Part shown: positions 7,509 to 16,748 of the stretch, in pieces
How positions within the stretch are numbered: position 1 is the stretch's first letter
Layout: the number at the start of each line of letters is the position of its first letter
Source of the DNA: Hymenobacter psoromatis
GTDB lineage: Bacteria; Bacteroidota; Bacteroidia; Cytophagales; Hymenobacteraceae
Assembly: GCA_001596155.1 (NCBI GenBank)
Contig: CP014771.1
Location: 3,038,001 to 3,102,000, forward strand
DNA: 64,000 nt
Direction of reading: 5' to 3'
Position numbers and translations under genes: made by a program
Notes under the pieces: model-generated
Told to the model about the DNA's origin: nothing
Database searches by the model: none
What the model saw: only the letters and a program-made list of their open reading frames with translations

Positions 7509-9516
7509 ATGAAAAAGCTTCTTCCCGCGCTGCTCCTGCCTTTTGGGCTGCTGGCCGTTTGCCCGCCCGCTGCTGCGCAAAAGCCGAAGCCGGTTGCCCC
7601 CGCCAGCGCCGCTACCCGCACCCTGAGTGGTCGCGTTACTGACACCACAGGCCAGGGCCTACCCGGTGTTACGGTGCTGCTCAAGGGCACCCGCACGGGT
7701 GTCAGCACCGATGCCAGCGGCTACTACGTGCTGGCCGGCCGGCCGGCCGGCGCGGGGCGCGCGGCTGCTATTCAGCTTTGTGGGTTTTATCACCCAGGAA
7801 GTCGCCGTGCCCGCCGGCTCCGCCCCGCTGAACGTGGTGCTGCGCGCCGACACCAGAAGCCTGAACGAAGTAGTGACTACGGGCTTGGACGGCCGGGCGG
7901 CCGGCGTGCAAATGAGCCGGGCCAGCCGTAATTCGCGGCTTACCAGACCGTTGCCCGCTGCGGCAATGCGTGATAAATCAGCTGCCTATGATATGGCCGG
8001 GGCCGGTTACCTCGCGCCTACCCTCGCGCCCTACCCTGCCCGCGCCGAGGCCGGCGCAGGCGATACCTACGCCACTATTCAGGAAAACGCCTTTCATCCC
8101 GTCAGCAAAGAGCCGCTGAGCACGTTTTCGCTCGACGTGGACAACGCCAGCTACACTAACGTGCGGCGCTTTCTCAACGAAGGCCAGCTGCCCCCGCGCG
8201 ATGCCGTGCGGGTGGAGGAAATGCTCAATTACTTCCACTACGCGTTGCCCGCGCCCGCCGCCAGCAGCCCCGACCCGGTGCGCATCAGCGCCGAGCTGAG
8301 CGACTGCCCCTGGGACGCCGGTCACCAGCTGGCCCGCATCGGTATTCAGGCCAAAAAGATTGAAACGGCTAGCCTGCCCCCCGCCAACCTGGTGTTTCTG
8401 GTCGATGTGTCGGGCTCGATGATGGGCGACGACCGCCTGCCGCTGGTGCAGGCCGGCCTGCGGCTGCTGGTGCGCCAGCTGCGGCCCCAGGACCACGTGG
8501 CGCTGGTGGCCTACGCCGGCGCGGCCGGCCTGGTGCTGCCGCCTACCCCCGGCTCGCAGCAAAATGCCATTCTGGAAGCCATTGACCGGCTCGAAGCGGG
8601 CGGCTCCACGGCCGGCGGCGCGGGCCTGCGCCTGGCATATTCCACTGCGCAGCAATATTTCAAGAAGGAAGCTAACAACCGCGTTATTCTGGCTACTGAT
8701 GGTGACTTCAATGTGGGCGAAAGCTCGGACGCAGCGATGAAGCAACTAATTGTCAATCAGCGCGAAACGGGCGTGTTTTTGACCGTGCTGGGCGTGGGGC
8801 GCGGCAACCTGCGCGACAGCCGCATGGAGCTGCTGGCCGACAAAGGCAACGGCAACTACGCCTACCTCGACAACCTCGACGAGGCCCGCCGCACGCTGGT
8901 GGCGCAGTTTGGCGGCACGCTCTTCACGGTGGCCAAAGACGTGAAGCTGCAAGTCGAGTTCAACCCCGCCCGCGTGGCCGGCTACCGCCTCATTGGCTAC
9001 GAAAACCGCCTGCTGGCCAACGAGGATTTCAACAACGACCGCAAAGACGCCGGCGAGCTGGGCGCGGGCCACACCGTGACGGCCCTCTACGAAATCGTGC
9101 CCGTCAATTCCAGCAACCCACTGATTGATAAGCTGAAATATCAGCCCGCCACCTACCAGCCCGGCCAGGATGTGCTGGCCCGGTCGGCGGGCCTCACCAC
9201 CGAGCTGCTCACCGTGAAGCTGCGCTACAAGGAGCCGCAGGGCAACACCAGCCGGCTGCTGGCCCAGCCCCTGGCCGGGGCAGCCCTACCCCTCGCCCAG
9301 GCCTCAGCCGACCAGCAGTTTGCCGCCGCCGTGGCCGAGTTTGGAATGCTGCTGCGCCAGAGCGAGCAGCGCGGCACCGCCACCTACGCCAGCGCCGCCC
9401 GACTGGCCCAGGCCGGCCGCGGCCCCGACGCCGAAGGCTACCGCGCCGAGCTGGTGCGGCTGGTAGGATTGGCCGAAGGAATGACGCCGACCGACCAAAC
9501 CGTCGGCCTGCGGTAG
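7509..9516 (+). pseudogene. vWA-domain lipoprotein-like protein with CarboxypepD_reg domain, frameshifted
   Basis: A signal peptide (MKKLLPALLLPFGLLAVCPPAAAQ) and the start of a CarboxypepD_reg domain (LSGRVTDTTGQGLPGVTVLLKG) are read in one frame up to about 7745. The domain then continues (RLLFSFVGFITQEV) in the next frame to 9516. The switch lies in a CCGG tandem run (7735-7762), so one extra base or two lost bases would explain it. Downstream comes a YfbK-type N-terminal domain (DVDNASYTNVRRFLNEGQLPP), a von Willebrand A domain with the MIDAS motif DVSGSMMGD, and a C-terminal DUF3520-like region. Family members are extracytoplasmic proteins of unclear role. The lesion is either real decay or a sequencing indel in GC-rich repeats; the remaining ~600 codons are otherwise intact, which favours a very recent event or an error. 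Confidence 0.8.
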
Positions 9517-9522
9517 GGTTTG

Positions 9523-9599
9523 TAGCGCGGGCTCTACGAGTCCGCGCGTGGTGCCGTTCGGCAATTGTGCTACGCGCGGACCCGGCAGAGTCCGCGCTA
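9523..9599. repeat. Inverted repeat between vWA gene and permease
   Basis: Arms 9523-9549 and 9572-9599 (TAGCGCGGGCTCTACGAG... against ...CAGAGTCCGCGCTA) pair over about 27 bases with a few mismatches around a 22-base loop. The TAGCGCG ends resemble the repeats at 30295 and 43366. It lies immediately upstream of the permease start. Confidence 0.6.
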
Positions 9600-9617
9600 C
9601 CAGTACCTTCGTCGCCT

Positions 9618-11017
9618 ATGTCGCAACCATCTCTACAGCGCCGTTTGGGCCTGGTGCAAGCCACTGCCCTCAACATGATTGACATGGTGGGCATCGGCCC
9701 CTTTGTCACGCTGCCGCTGGTGATGGGGTTTATGGGGCCTAACTTCCTGTTGGCCTGGATGGTGGGCGCGGCGCTGGCCGCCGTGGACGGCCTCATCTGG
9801 AGCGAGCTGGGGGCGGCCTACCCCGAGGCAGGCGGCTCATACCGCTTCCTCAAGCTGGCCTATGGCGAGCAGAAGTGGGGGCGGTTCATGTCGTTTCTCT
9901 ACGTCTGGCAAACGCTCATTCAATCGCCGCTGGTGCTGGCATCGGGGGCCATCGGCTTCGCCCAATACTTCGGCTACCTCGTGCCCATGACCGAGTGGTG
10001 GCAGCCCAAAGTGGTGGCCGGCTCGGTCGTTTTGCTGCTGGTGGCGCTGCTCTACCGCCGCATCGAGGACATTGGCAAGCTGGGCGTGGCGCTGTGGGTG
10101 GGCGTGCTGAGCCTCATGGGCTGGCTGATTTTCGGGGGCCTCACCCACGCCAACCACCCGGTGGCCTGGCTGCCGGTGGGGGGGGTAGGGAAATTACCCG
10201 GCCTGCTCCTTTCGGTGGCGATGGGCCAGGCGGCCGTCAAAACCATTTATTCCTACCTCGGCTACTATAATGTGTGCCACCTGGGGGCCGAAATCGTGCG
10301 GCCCGAGAAGGTCATTCCGCGCAGCATTTTTCTAAGCATCCTGGGCATCGCGGTGCTTTATTTATCGCTGAACTGGAGCGTGGGCACCGTCATTCCGTGG
10401 GAGGAAGTGCAGAGCTGGCAGGCCGGCGCGAGCGACAAGTCGCAGTTCATTATCAGCGTGTTTATGGAGCGGCTCTACGGGCACGCGGCGGCCACCGTGG
10501 CCACCGGCATGGTGCTGCTGGTGGCGTTCGCGTCGCTGTTTGCGGTGCTGCTCGGCTACTCGCGCATTCCCTACGCGGCGGCGGCCGATGGCGAATTTCT
10601 GCCCATTTTTGGTAAGCTCCATCCTACCAAGCACTTCCCCTACGTGTCGCTGCTGCTGCTGGGGGGGTAGGGTTCGTGTTCAGCCTGCTGTTTCGGCTGG
10701 GCGAGGTGATTTCGGCCATCCTGGCGATGCGCATTCTGGTGCAGTTCGTGGGGCAGGCGGTGGGGCTGATGCTGCTGCGCCGCCGGCGCGGCACGGCGTC
10801 GCTGCCCTTCAAAATGCCCCTCTACCCGCTGCCCGTCATCGTGGCGGTTATCGTGTGGCTGGCCGTGTTCGCGGGCATCGCGCCGCTGGAGGTGAACTGG
10901 GGTGGCGTGCATTTCCGGCTGTATTTTCAGCTCGCCGCCCTGGGCATGATGGCCTTGGGTACGGTCGCGTTTCTGCTCTGGAGCCGCCGCGAGGCCAAGT
11001 GGCCGTTTGCCAGGTAA
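9618..11017 (+). pseudogene. APC-family amino acid permease, frameshifted in a G-tract
   Basis: The reading frame from ATG 9618 (MSQPSLQRRLGLVQATALN) encodes an amino acid-polyamine-organocation transporter with the conserved first helix NMIDMVGIGPFVTLPLVMGF and about ten helices. It meets TAG at 10668-10670, and the coding sense resumes in the -1 frame (FVFSLLFRLGEVISAILAMRI) to 11017. The break is in a run of seven G followed by TAGGG (10661-10670). With eight G the text would read LLLGGVGFVFSLLF without interruption. A similar G8TAGGG tract at 10178-10190 in the same gene is in frame (VGGVGK). If full length the product is about 466 residues. This may be slippage, true inactivation or a homopolymer miscall. 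Confidence 0.85.
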
Positions 11018-11034
11018 AACTATTTCGCGGGCTG

Positions 11035-11457
11035 TTATTTACCTTTTCGCAGCGCGTGCCAGGCTCCGGTTGACCACAGGGCTACCCCCATCAATACGGG
11101 CTGAAAAAACAGCCGCGCCAGGCGCTTGGCGTCGGTGTCGAGGCCAAAGGCCGAGCGGTGGTGGCTGTATTGCGACCAATTGCCCGGAAAAATCAGCGCG
11201 TAAAACACAGCTAGCCCTACCCCCATCCGCACCCTGTTTTTCCCCTTTAAGGCAAGCAGGGCCACTCCTAACCCAATTTCTATCACTCCCGAGAGCAGCA
11301 CGACCGTGTCTTTATCCAGCGGCACCCAGTCGGGCACCTGGGCTTGAAAATCTTTCCGCACGAAGGTGAGGTGGCCCGTGCCAGCCGCCACCATGAAAGT
11401 ACCCAGCAGCCCGCGGGCCACATTTTGCAGGGTAGTGGGTTGAGTTTTACGTAGCAT
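11035..11457 (-). CDS. DoxX-like membrane protein
   Basis: A 140-residue protein from ATG 11457 (MLRKTQPTTLQNVARGLLG); an upstream in-frame ATG at 11493 would add 12 residues but gives a poorer N-terminus. About four hydrophobic helices carry the pattern FMVAAGTGHLTFVRKDFQAQVPDWVP and LLSGVIEIGLGVALL, the same family layout as the protein at 7006. The cytoplasmic tail is basic. The biochemical role of the family is not established. It converges with the permease, the two stops being 17 bases apart; an AGGTAAA/TTTACCT hairpin spans that junction. Confidence 0.75.
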   Translation of the reverse strand: MLRKTQPTTLQNVARGLLGTFMVAAGTGHLTFVRKDFQAQVPDWVPLDKDTVVLLSGVIEIGLGVALLALKGKNRVRMGVGLAVFYALIFPGNWSQYSHHRSAFGLDTDAKRLARLFFQPVLMGVALWSTGAWHALRKGK

Positions 11458-11529
11458 GGCTTGGGGGTAGGGTTTGAAGTTGAGCTTACGCATACGGCCA
11501 GCCAGCGGCCAGGGTGCGCCTACCCGTGG

Positions 11530-11985
11530 TCAGCTCACGGCTTCTACTTGAATTTTTTTGCCATTAAAAACCACTTCTTCCCCGGCCTTTTTGCCGTTCA
11601 GGGCTGCTGCTGCCGGCGCGGCGGGCGACACGGCCAGAAACTCCCGGCCCTCGGCAGTCGTCAGCTTGCCCGCGCCGATGCTGATGTAGAATAGCCCGAG
11701 GCTGGTGCTGGCCAGCGCCCCGGTGCGCACGGTATCGCTGGGTAGCTCGGGGTTTAGTTTTTGCAGCGCGGCCAGCAGCTGCTGCGCTTCGTGGAGTTGG
11801 GCGGCGTGGCGGTCGCGCTCCTGCTGGGCCATCGCGCGGCCGGTTTCATACTTGTCGCCGGCGCTGCTCTTGGTTTCGGAATTGCTGGATTCCTGGGCGG
11901 CGGCCATGCCGGCGCGGGCCGCGTCGAGGCGGGCGTGTACGTAGGCGAGGCAGGCGGCGTGGCAGGCGGGTTTGGGAGGTAGCAT
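11530..11985 (-). CDS. GreA/GreB C-terminal-domain-like protein with N-terminal coiled coil
   Basis: A 151-residue protein from ATG 11985 (MLPPKPACHAACLAYVHARL). Residues ~10-85 are charged and helical with heptad character (AMAQQERDRHAAQLHEAQQLLAALQKL). The C-terminal ~65 residues (GALASTSLGLFYISIGAGKL ... SPAAPAAAALNGKKAGEEVVFNGKK) match the FKBP-like C-terminal domain of Gre transcript-cleavage factors, including the loop equivalent to SPLGRALLGKKxGDEV. The N-terminal arm lacks the paired acidic tip I would expect of a cleavage factor, so it may instead be a Gre-like RNA-polymerase secondary-channel regulator. The cysteines at 8 and 12 are unusual. It is transcribed toward the DoxX-like gene. 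Confidence 0.6.
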   Translation of the reverse strand: MLPPKPACHAACLAYVHARLDAARAGMAAAQESSNSETKSSAGDKYETGRAMAQQERDRHAAQLHEAQQLLAALQKLNPELPSDTVRTGALASTSLGLFYISIGAGKLTTAEGREFLAVSPAAPAAAALNGKKAGEEVVFNGKKIQVEAVS

Positions 11986-12186
11986 CAGGCAAAAGTATGC
12001 GGCGCCCGACGAGCGGACAGCCAGCCAAAAAGCCGGCAGCCCGCCCCGGTCAATACCCCATAAAATCGGTATTTTTCCAGCATAAAATAGACCAAAACCG
12101 GCCTGAATCGCTTTCACCAAAAACCCAGGCCTATTTTAGCCTTTGCGGTAGTCGGCTCACCTTCGTCGTCGGCGTGCGGTTTTTTT

Positions 12187-14595
12187 ATGCGTAATGTTTT
12201 CATAATATGCACTTTGCTGGCCGTGAGCGACGGCGCGGCGCGGCCGGCCCTGGCCGCCGACCCCATTTACCAGGTGCGGGGGCAAGCCGTGAGTGTGCAT
12301 ACCAGCACGATTAACCTGGAAATTCAGGTGTACGCGCCCGGCACGGTGCGCGTGTGGCGCGCCCCAATGGGCGCGAAGTTCCAGAAAACCAGCCTCTCGG
12401 TTATCAAAGCGCCGGAGGCAACGGCCAAATTTGAGGTGGCCGAAAGCCCGACCGAGCTAACCATTAAAACCAGCCGCCTGCGCGTGGTGCTGGATGTACG
12501 CAGCGGGGCCGTGCGCTTTGCTACCCTGGCGGGCGCGGCGCTGCTGCGCGAGGCCGAGCTGGTTGACTCGCTCTTCACGCCGACGCTGGACGTGGGCAAG
12601 CCGGCCTTCGTGGTGCGGCAGCGCTTCGCGCTGAGTGCGGGCGAGGGGCTGTACGGGCTGGGTCAGTTTCAGGACGGGGTGATGAACTGGCGCGGCCACC
12701 AGGTGAAGCTGCGGCAGAACAACCAGTTCGTGGCCAACCCCTTCTTGGTGTCCACGGCCGGCTACGGGGTGCTGTGGGATAATTACTCGACTACCACGTT
12801 CCGCGACAACGCGGCGGGCGCGTCGTTTGCCTCCGAGGTGGGCGATTACATTGATTATTACTTCGTGTACGGCCCGGCCCTGGACGCCGTGGTGGCGGGC
12901 TACCGCGACCTGACCGGGCCGGCCCCGCTCTTCGGCAAGTGGGCGCTGGGCTTTTGGCAGAGCCGCGAGCGCTACAAAAGCCAGCAGGAACTGGTGGACG
13001 TGGTGCGGGAATACCGCCGCCGCCACGTGCCGCTCGATAACATCGTGCAGGACTGGCAGTATTGGGGCACCGACAACCACTACTGGAACTCCACCGAATT
13101 CGGCAACACCAATTTCCCCAAGCCGCAGGCAATGGTGGACCAGGTACACGCCCTGAACGCCCATTTTATGCTATCGGTGTGGCCGTCGTTCGGCGATAAA
13201 ACGGCCATTTTCCAGCAATTGAAGCAGGAAAATCTGCTGTTCGATTTCAAGAACTGGCCGCCCGATGGTGGGGTGCGGGTGTATGATGCTTTCAACCCCA
13301 AGGCCCGCGACATTTACTGGAGTTATTTGAATAAAAACCTGTTTTCCAAAGGCGTAGATGCCTGGTGGCTCGACGCCTCGGAGCCAGAGCAGTTTGACCG
13401 TGAGGGCCGCATGGACTCGACCCAAACCGCGCTGGGCAGCTTCAAGAGCGTGCGCAACGCTTTTCCGCTGGAGCACATCAAGGGCGTGTACACGCACCAG
13501 CGGGCCGCCACTTCCGATAAGCGCGTGTTTATCCTGACGCGCTCGGCCTTTGCCGGGCAGCAGCGCTACGCGGCCGCCACCTGGTCGGGCGATATTCAGG
13601 GCAGCTGGGCAGTATTGCGCAAGCAGATTTCGGGCGGCCTGAACTTCTGCCTGGCCGGCATCCCATACTGGACCACCGACATCGGGGGTTTTTTCACGGG
13701 CAAAACCTACCCCCTGGGCGTGGCCGACCCGGCGTTTCGGGAGCTGTACGTGCGCTGGTTTCAGTTCGGGGCGTTCTCGCCGCTGTTCCGCTCGCACGGC
13801 ACCGACACGCCCCGCGAGATATATCAGTTTGGTAATAAAGGCGATTGGGCCTACGACGCGCAGGCCCGCTACGTGAACCTGCGCTACCGAATGCTGCCCT
13901 ACCTCTACTCGCTGTCGTGGCGCGTCACCAACCAGGGCTACACCCTGATGCGCGGCCTGGCAATGGATTTCCCCCGCGACCCGAAAGTGTACGGCATTGA
14001 TAACCAGTACATGTTCGGCCCCGCGCTGCTCGTGAACCCGGTGACGGAAGCGCAGTACAGCCAGCGCTCCCCGGATGGCAAACAGCCGGGCGCGCTCGAT
14101 TTCAGCACCATCAAAACCCAAAGCCAATACCTGCCCGCCGGCACCGGCTGGTACGATTTCTGGACCGGCGAGCGCCTGGCCGGCGGCCAAACCGTGACGC
14201 GCCCCACGCCCATCGACGTGCTGCCGCTCTACGTGCGGGCCGGCTCCATCCTGCCCCTCGGCCCGGTGGTGCAGTACGCCGCCCAAAAAACCACCGCCCC
14301 CGTAGAGTTGCGCATCTACCCCGGTGCCGACGCGGATTTCACACTCTACGAGGATGAAAACGACACCTACAACTACGAGAAAGGGGCTTACGCCACCATC
14401 CCGCTGCATTGGAATGAAAAGACGCAGCAGCTGACCATCGGCCGCCGCGCCGGTCGCTACCCCGGTATGGCGGCGGCGCGCAGCTTCCGGGTCGTGTTCG
14501 TGAGCAAGGGCCAGGGCGCAGGCGACGGCCCGGCCGCGAAGACCGCGCGCGTGGTGCCGTACCAGGGTAGCGCGGTGGCGGTGGGCCGGCGATAG
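12187..14595 (+). CDS. Glycoside hydrolase family 31 alpha-glycosidase
   Basis: An 802-residue secreted enzyme with a signal peptide ending near ALAA24. The N-terminal beta-sandwich includes GEGLYGLGQFQDGVMNWRG, the (beta/alpha)8 barrel carries nucleophile Asp396 (WWLDASEPE) and acid/base Asp469 (WSGDIQGSW), and the C-terminal sheet domains include a DUF5110-like region (ELRIYPGADADFTLYEDEND). GH31 enzymes cleave terminal alpha-glucosides or alpha-xylosides. The RGH...L.QNN pattern and WDNYS motif resemble characterised alpha-xylosidases, so xyloglucan side chains are possible as well as maltodextrin. It converges with the GH97 gene across a 150-bp inverted repeat. The two enzymes together suggest alpha-glucan use, although no SusC/SusD pair is present here. 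Confidence 0.9.
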   Translation: MRNVFIICTLLAVSDGAARPALAADPIYQVRGQAVSVHTSTINLEIQVYAPGTVRVWRAPMGAKFQKTSLSVIKAPEATAKFEVAESPTELTIKTSRLRVVLDVRSGAVRFATLAGAALLREAELVDSLFTPTLDVGKPAFVVRQRFALSAGEGLYGLGQFQDGVMNWRGHQVKLRQNNQFVANPFLVSTAGYGVLWDNYSTTTFRDNAAGASFASEVGDYIDYYFVYGPALDAVVAGYRDLTGPAPLFGKWALGFWQSRERYKSQQELVDVVREYRRRHVPLDNIVQDWQYWGTDNHYWNSTEFGNTNFPKPQAMVDQVHALNAHFMLSVWPSFGDKTAIFQQLKQENLLFDFKNWPPDGGVRVYDAFNPKARDIYWSYLNKNLFSKGVDAWWLDASEPEQFDREGRMDSTQTALGSFKSVRNAFPLEHIKGVYTHQRAATSDKRVFILTRSAFAGQQRYAAATWSGDIQGSWAVLRKQISGGLNFCLAGIPYWTTDIGGFFTGKTYPLGVADPAFRELYVRWFQFGAFSPLFRSHGTDTPREIYQFGNKGDWAYDAQARYVNLRYRMLPYLYSLSWRVTNQGYTLMRGLAMDFPRDPKVYGIDNQYMFGPALLVNPVTEAQYSQRSPDGKQPGALDFSTIKTQSQYLPAGTGWYDFWTGERLAGGQTVTRPTPIDVLPLYVRAGSILPLGPVVQYAAQKTTAPVELRIYPGADADFTLYEDENDTYNYEKGAYATIPLHWNEKTQQLTIGRRAGRYPGMAAARSFRVVFVSKGQGAGDGPAAKTARVVPYQGSAVAVGRR

Positions 14596-14608
14596 GGGGA
14601 CTCGTTCT

Positions 14609-14757
14609 GGCGTTCACCTCACCCCCTAGCCCCCTCTCCTGTGGAGAGGGGGGACTAGTTTTAGTCTTAGTTTTTAAAAATCGATTGATTAGAGCTAATG
14701 CTAGAACTAGTTCCCCCCTCTCCACGGGAGAGGGGGCTAGGGGGTGAGGTGAACGCC
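14609..14757. repeat. Dispersed inverted-repeat element, copy 1 (CACCTCACCCCCTAG family)
   Basis: The 31-base arms 14609-14639 and 14727-14757 are perfect or near-perfect inverted copies (core CACCTCACCCCCTAGCCCCC). Each arm carries an internal small hairpin (CCCTCTCC...GGAGAGGG), and the centre is AT-rich. A second copy in the opposite orientation lies at 31759-31904. Here it sits between the convergent GH31 and GH97 genes and could act as a bidirectional terminator, but copy 2 lies between divergent genes, so termination cannot be its general role. Confidence 0.8.
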
Positions 14758-14774
14758 CGAACGAAACGCCAGGC

Positions 14775-16748
14775 TTACGGCAGCCGGTGCAGCCGCAACA
14801 CCTGCCCGCCACCCGCCGCCAGCGCCAGTGGCAGCGTGGTTTGGCGGTTCACGGTCAGCGTTTGCTTCCGCAAATGATTGGGCTCCGTAGCTACGTCGGG
14901 CGCGTCGGCCCACAGCGTGGCTTCGTACTGGCCGGGGGGTAGGAAATCGAGTTTCAAAGAGAGCGAGCGGGCCTGGCTGTTGTTGAGCGCGCCCACGAAC
15001 CAGTCGGCCCCCTTGCGGCGGGCGATGCACACGTACTGCGCCACCTCGGCCAGCGGCACGCGGGTTTCGTCCCACACGGTGGGTAGGGCGCGAATAAACT
15101 CGAAGCCCGGCTGGCCCTCGTAGGCGGCGGGGTAGTCGCAGACCATGCCCAGGTAGCTTTCCAGCACCACATACATGGCCAGCATGTGGGCGCGCGTCCC
15201 AATCATCAGCGGCCGGGTGTACTGCACCTGGAACTGCGCGGGCGGCACCGCCCGGAAGCCGCCCAGGTGGTAGTCAGTCGGCCCGGCCAGCAGCCGCGTG
15301 AAGGGCATGTTGATATCGTGGTCGGGCGTAATGGCCGGTCCCCACTTGTTGTTTTCGTAGTTAAACGTGCCCTCGCGGGTCAGTTCATTCGGGTAGGTGC
15401 GGGCGAGGCCGGTGGGCTTGGCCGCGCCGTGAAACTGGATGTGGATGTGGTGGTCGGCGGCTTTGCGCAGCATTTCTTCCTGCATTTGAATCATCTGCTG
15501 GTCGTCGCGGTCCATAAAATCCACCATCATGCCCTGCACGCCCCACGCCTGAAACTGCGCCAGCGCCTGGTCCAGCTGCGCGTAAAACGGCTGCCAATGC
15601 ACCCACACCCGCAGCCCTACCCCCTGGCTTTTGGCGTAGTCGCCGATGCGCTGCATATCCAGGCCCGCCACGGGCTTAGTCACGTCCGTGTTCGGGCCGG
15701 GCGCGTAGCCCTCGCCGTCGTTCTGGTACCAGGCCGCGTTGCCGTAGCCGATAACCGTGTGGTAGGCGATGCCGTGCCGGGCGCAAAAGTCAATGTAGTA
15801 TTTATTGAAATCAAAATTGCGGCCCGGCGCGAACGTGGTATCGGGCGAGATATCTCCGTTCCACCAGTGAAAATCGCTCATTCCCGGCTTCAGCCAGCCA
15901 AAATCCTGGGTGGGCGGGTCGTTGAGGCTGGTAATAATATTGGATTCGAGCAGCGCCCCTACCCGCTGGCCCAGCAGCAACACCCGCCAGGGCGAGCGGC
16001 CGGGCCGCGCGGCCCGCACTTTTACTTCAGTCTGGCCGGGCAGCGGCGAGAGCCGACTGGTCAAAACCCCCTCTTGCTTAGCCAGATACATACTGGCATA
16101 GTCGCGCAAGGCCGCCTCGGTAATGGCCAGGAAAGGCCCGCCGGAATACTCAAACAGCGTCGGCAAATCCAGCAGCGTATCGGCCTTGACTTGCGCCAGC
16201 GGCAGCCGGCTGTAGAAGCCCTCGTGCGAGGTCAGGTAGCCTTCCCGAAACAGCGTCAGCACCGTGGGGTTGCCGGCCAGCCGGAAGGTCGAGTTTTCCT
16301 CGGTGAGCACGTATTCCGCTCGTTTTTCCGGCTTGGGAAACTCGTAGCGGAAGGCCAGCCCGTCGTCGTAGGCCCGCACCACCAAGTTCACCGGCCGCCC
16401 TACCCCCCCCTTTTCGCGCAAGGCCACGGTTAGCTGGTGGTAATGGTTGCGCACCCGGCTGGCCTTGCCCATCGGTAGGTTATAGTACTCATCCACCGCA
16501 GTTTGGCGGGCGCTTAGCAGCATCAAGCCCGCGCCCCAGGCCCCGCCGGCCTCAAACACCAGCCCCAACGGCGATGCCTCCACCATCGGCTTGCCGTGGA
16601 AAACGACATCATATACCGGCGCTTGCGGCGTGAGGCGCAGGCGGTACGTCAGCTGCCCGTCGGGCGAGCGGAGCGTGAGCGTTTTTTGGGCAAAGGCACT
16701 GGTAGTCAACAGCCAAGCGGCTAGTAGTAGCAGGGAGCGGGTAAGCAT
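14775..16748 (-). CDS. Glycoside hydrolase family 97 (SusB-type alpha-glucosidase)
   Basis: A 657-residue enzyme from ATG 16748, giving the signal peptide MLTRSLLLLAAWLLTTSAFAQ; an in-frame ATG at 16826 would bury that signal. The N-terminal beta-sandwich starts LRSPDGQLTYRLRLT, the central barrel contains GWLKPGMSDFHWWNGD and YGNAAWYQNDGEGYAP, and the hallmark stretch FHGAAKPTGLARTYPNELTREG carries one of the conserved catalytic-site glutamates. A C-terminal beta domain closes it. GH97 members are calcium-dependent inverting alpha-glucosidases (SusB) or retaining alpha-galactosidases. The overall text is closer to the SusB branch, but I could not align it. The enzyme is periplasmic. The upstream region reads TACTTTG on the minus strand (16772-16778), a possible weak -7 box. 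Confidence 0.9.
   Translation of the reverse strand: MLTRSLLLLAAWLLTTSAFAQKTLTLRSPDGQLTYRLRLTPQAPVYDVVFHGKPMVEASPLGLVFEAGGAWGAGLMLLSARQTAVDEYYNLPMGKASRVRNHYHQLTVALREKGGVGRPVNLVVRAYDDGLAFRYEFPKPEKRAEYVLTEENSTFRLAGNPTVLTLFREGYLTSHEGFYSRLPLAQVKADTLLDLPTLFEYSGGPFLAITEAALRDYASMYLAKQEGVLTSRLSPLPGQTEVKVRAARPGRSPWRVLLLGQRVGALLESNIITSLNDPPTQDFGWLKPGMSDFHWWNGDISPDTTFAPGRNFDFNKYYIDFCARHGIAYHTVIGYGNAAWYQNDGEGYAPGPNTDVTKPVAGLDMQRIGDYAKSQGVGLRVWVHWQPFYAQLDQALAQFQAWGVQGMMVDFMDRDDQQMIQMQEEMLRKAADHHIHIQFHGAAKPTGLARTYPNELTREGTFNYENNKWGPAITPDHDINMPFTRLLAGPTDYHLGGFRAVPPAQFQVQYTRPLMIGTRAHMLAMYVVLESYLGMVCDYPAAYEGQPGFEFIRALPTVWDETRVPLAEVAQYVCIARRKGADWFVGALNNSQARSLSLKLDFLPPGQYEATLWADAPDVATEPNHLRKQTLTVNRQTTLPLALAAGGGQVLRLHRLP

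Noticed and set aside
13171..14409. 412-codon open frame opposite the GH31 gene
   Set aside because: Antisense shadow; the opposite strand encodes the catalytic Asp396 and Asp469 of GH31.
15186..16433. 415-codon open frame on the plus strand opposite the GH97 gene
   Set aside because: It is an antisense shadow of a well-supported GH97 gene; its translation is low-complexity, rich in Arg, Gln, Val and His, with no domain.
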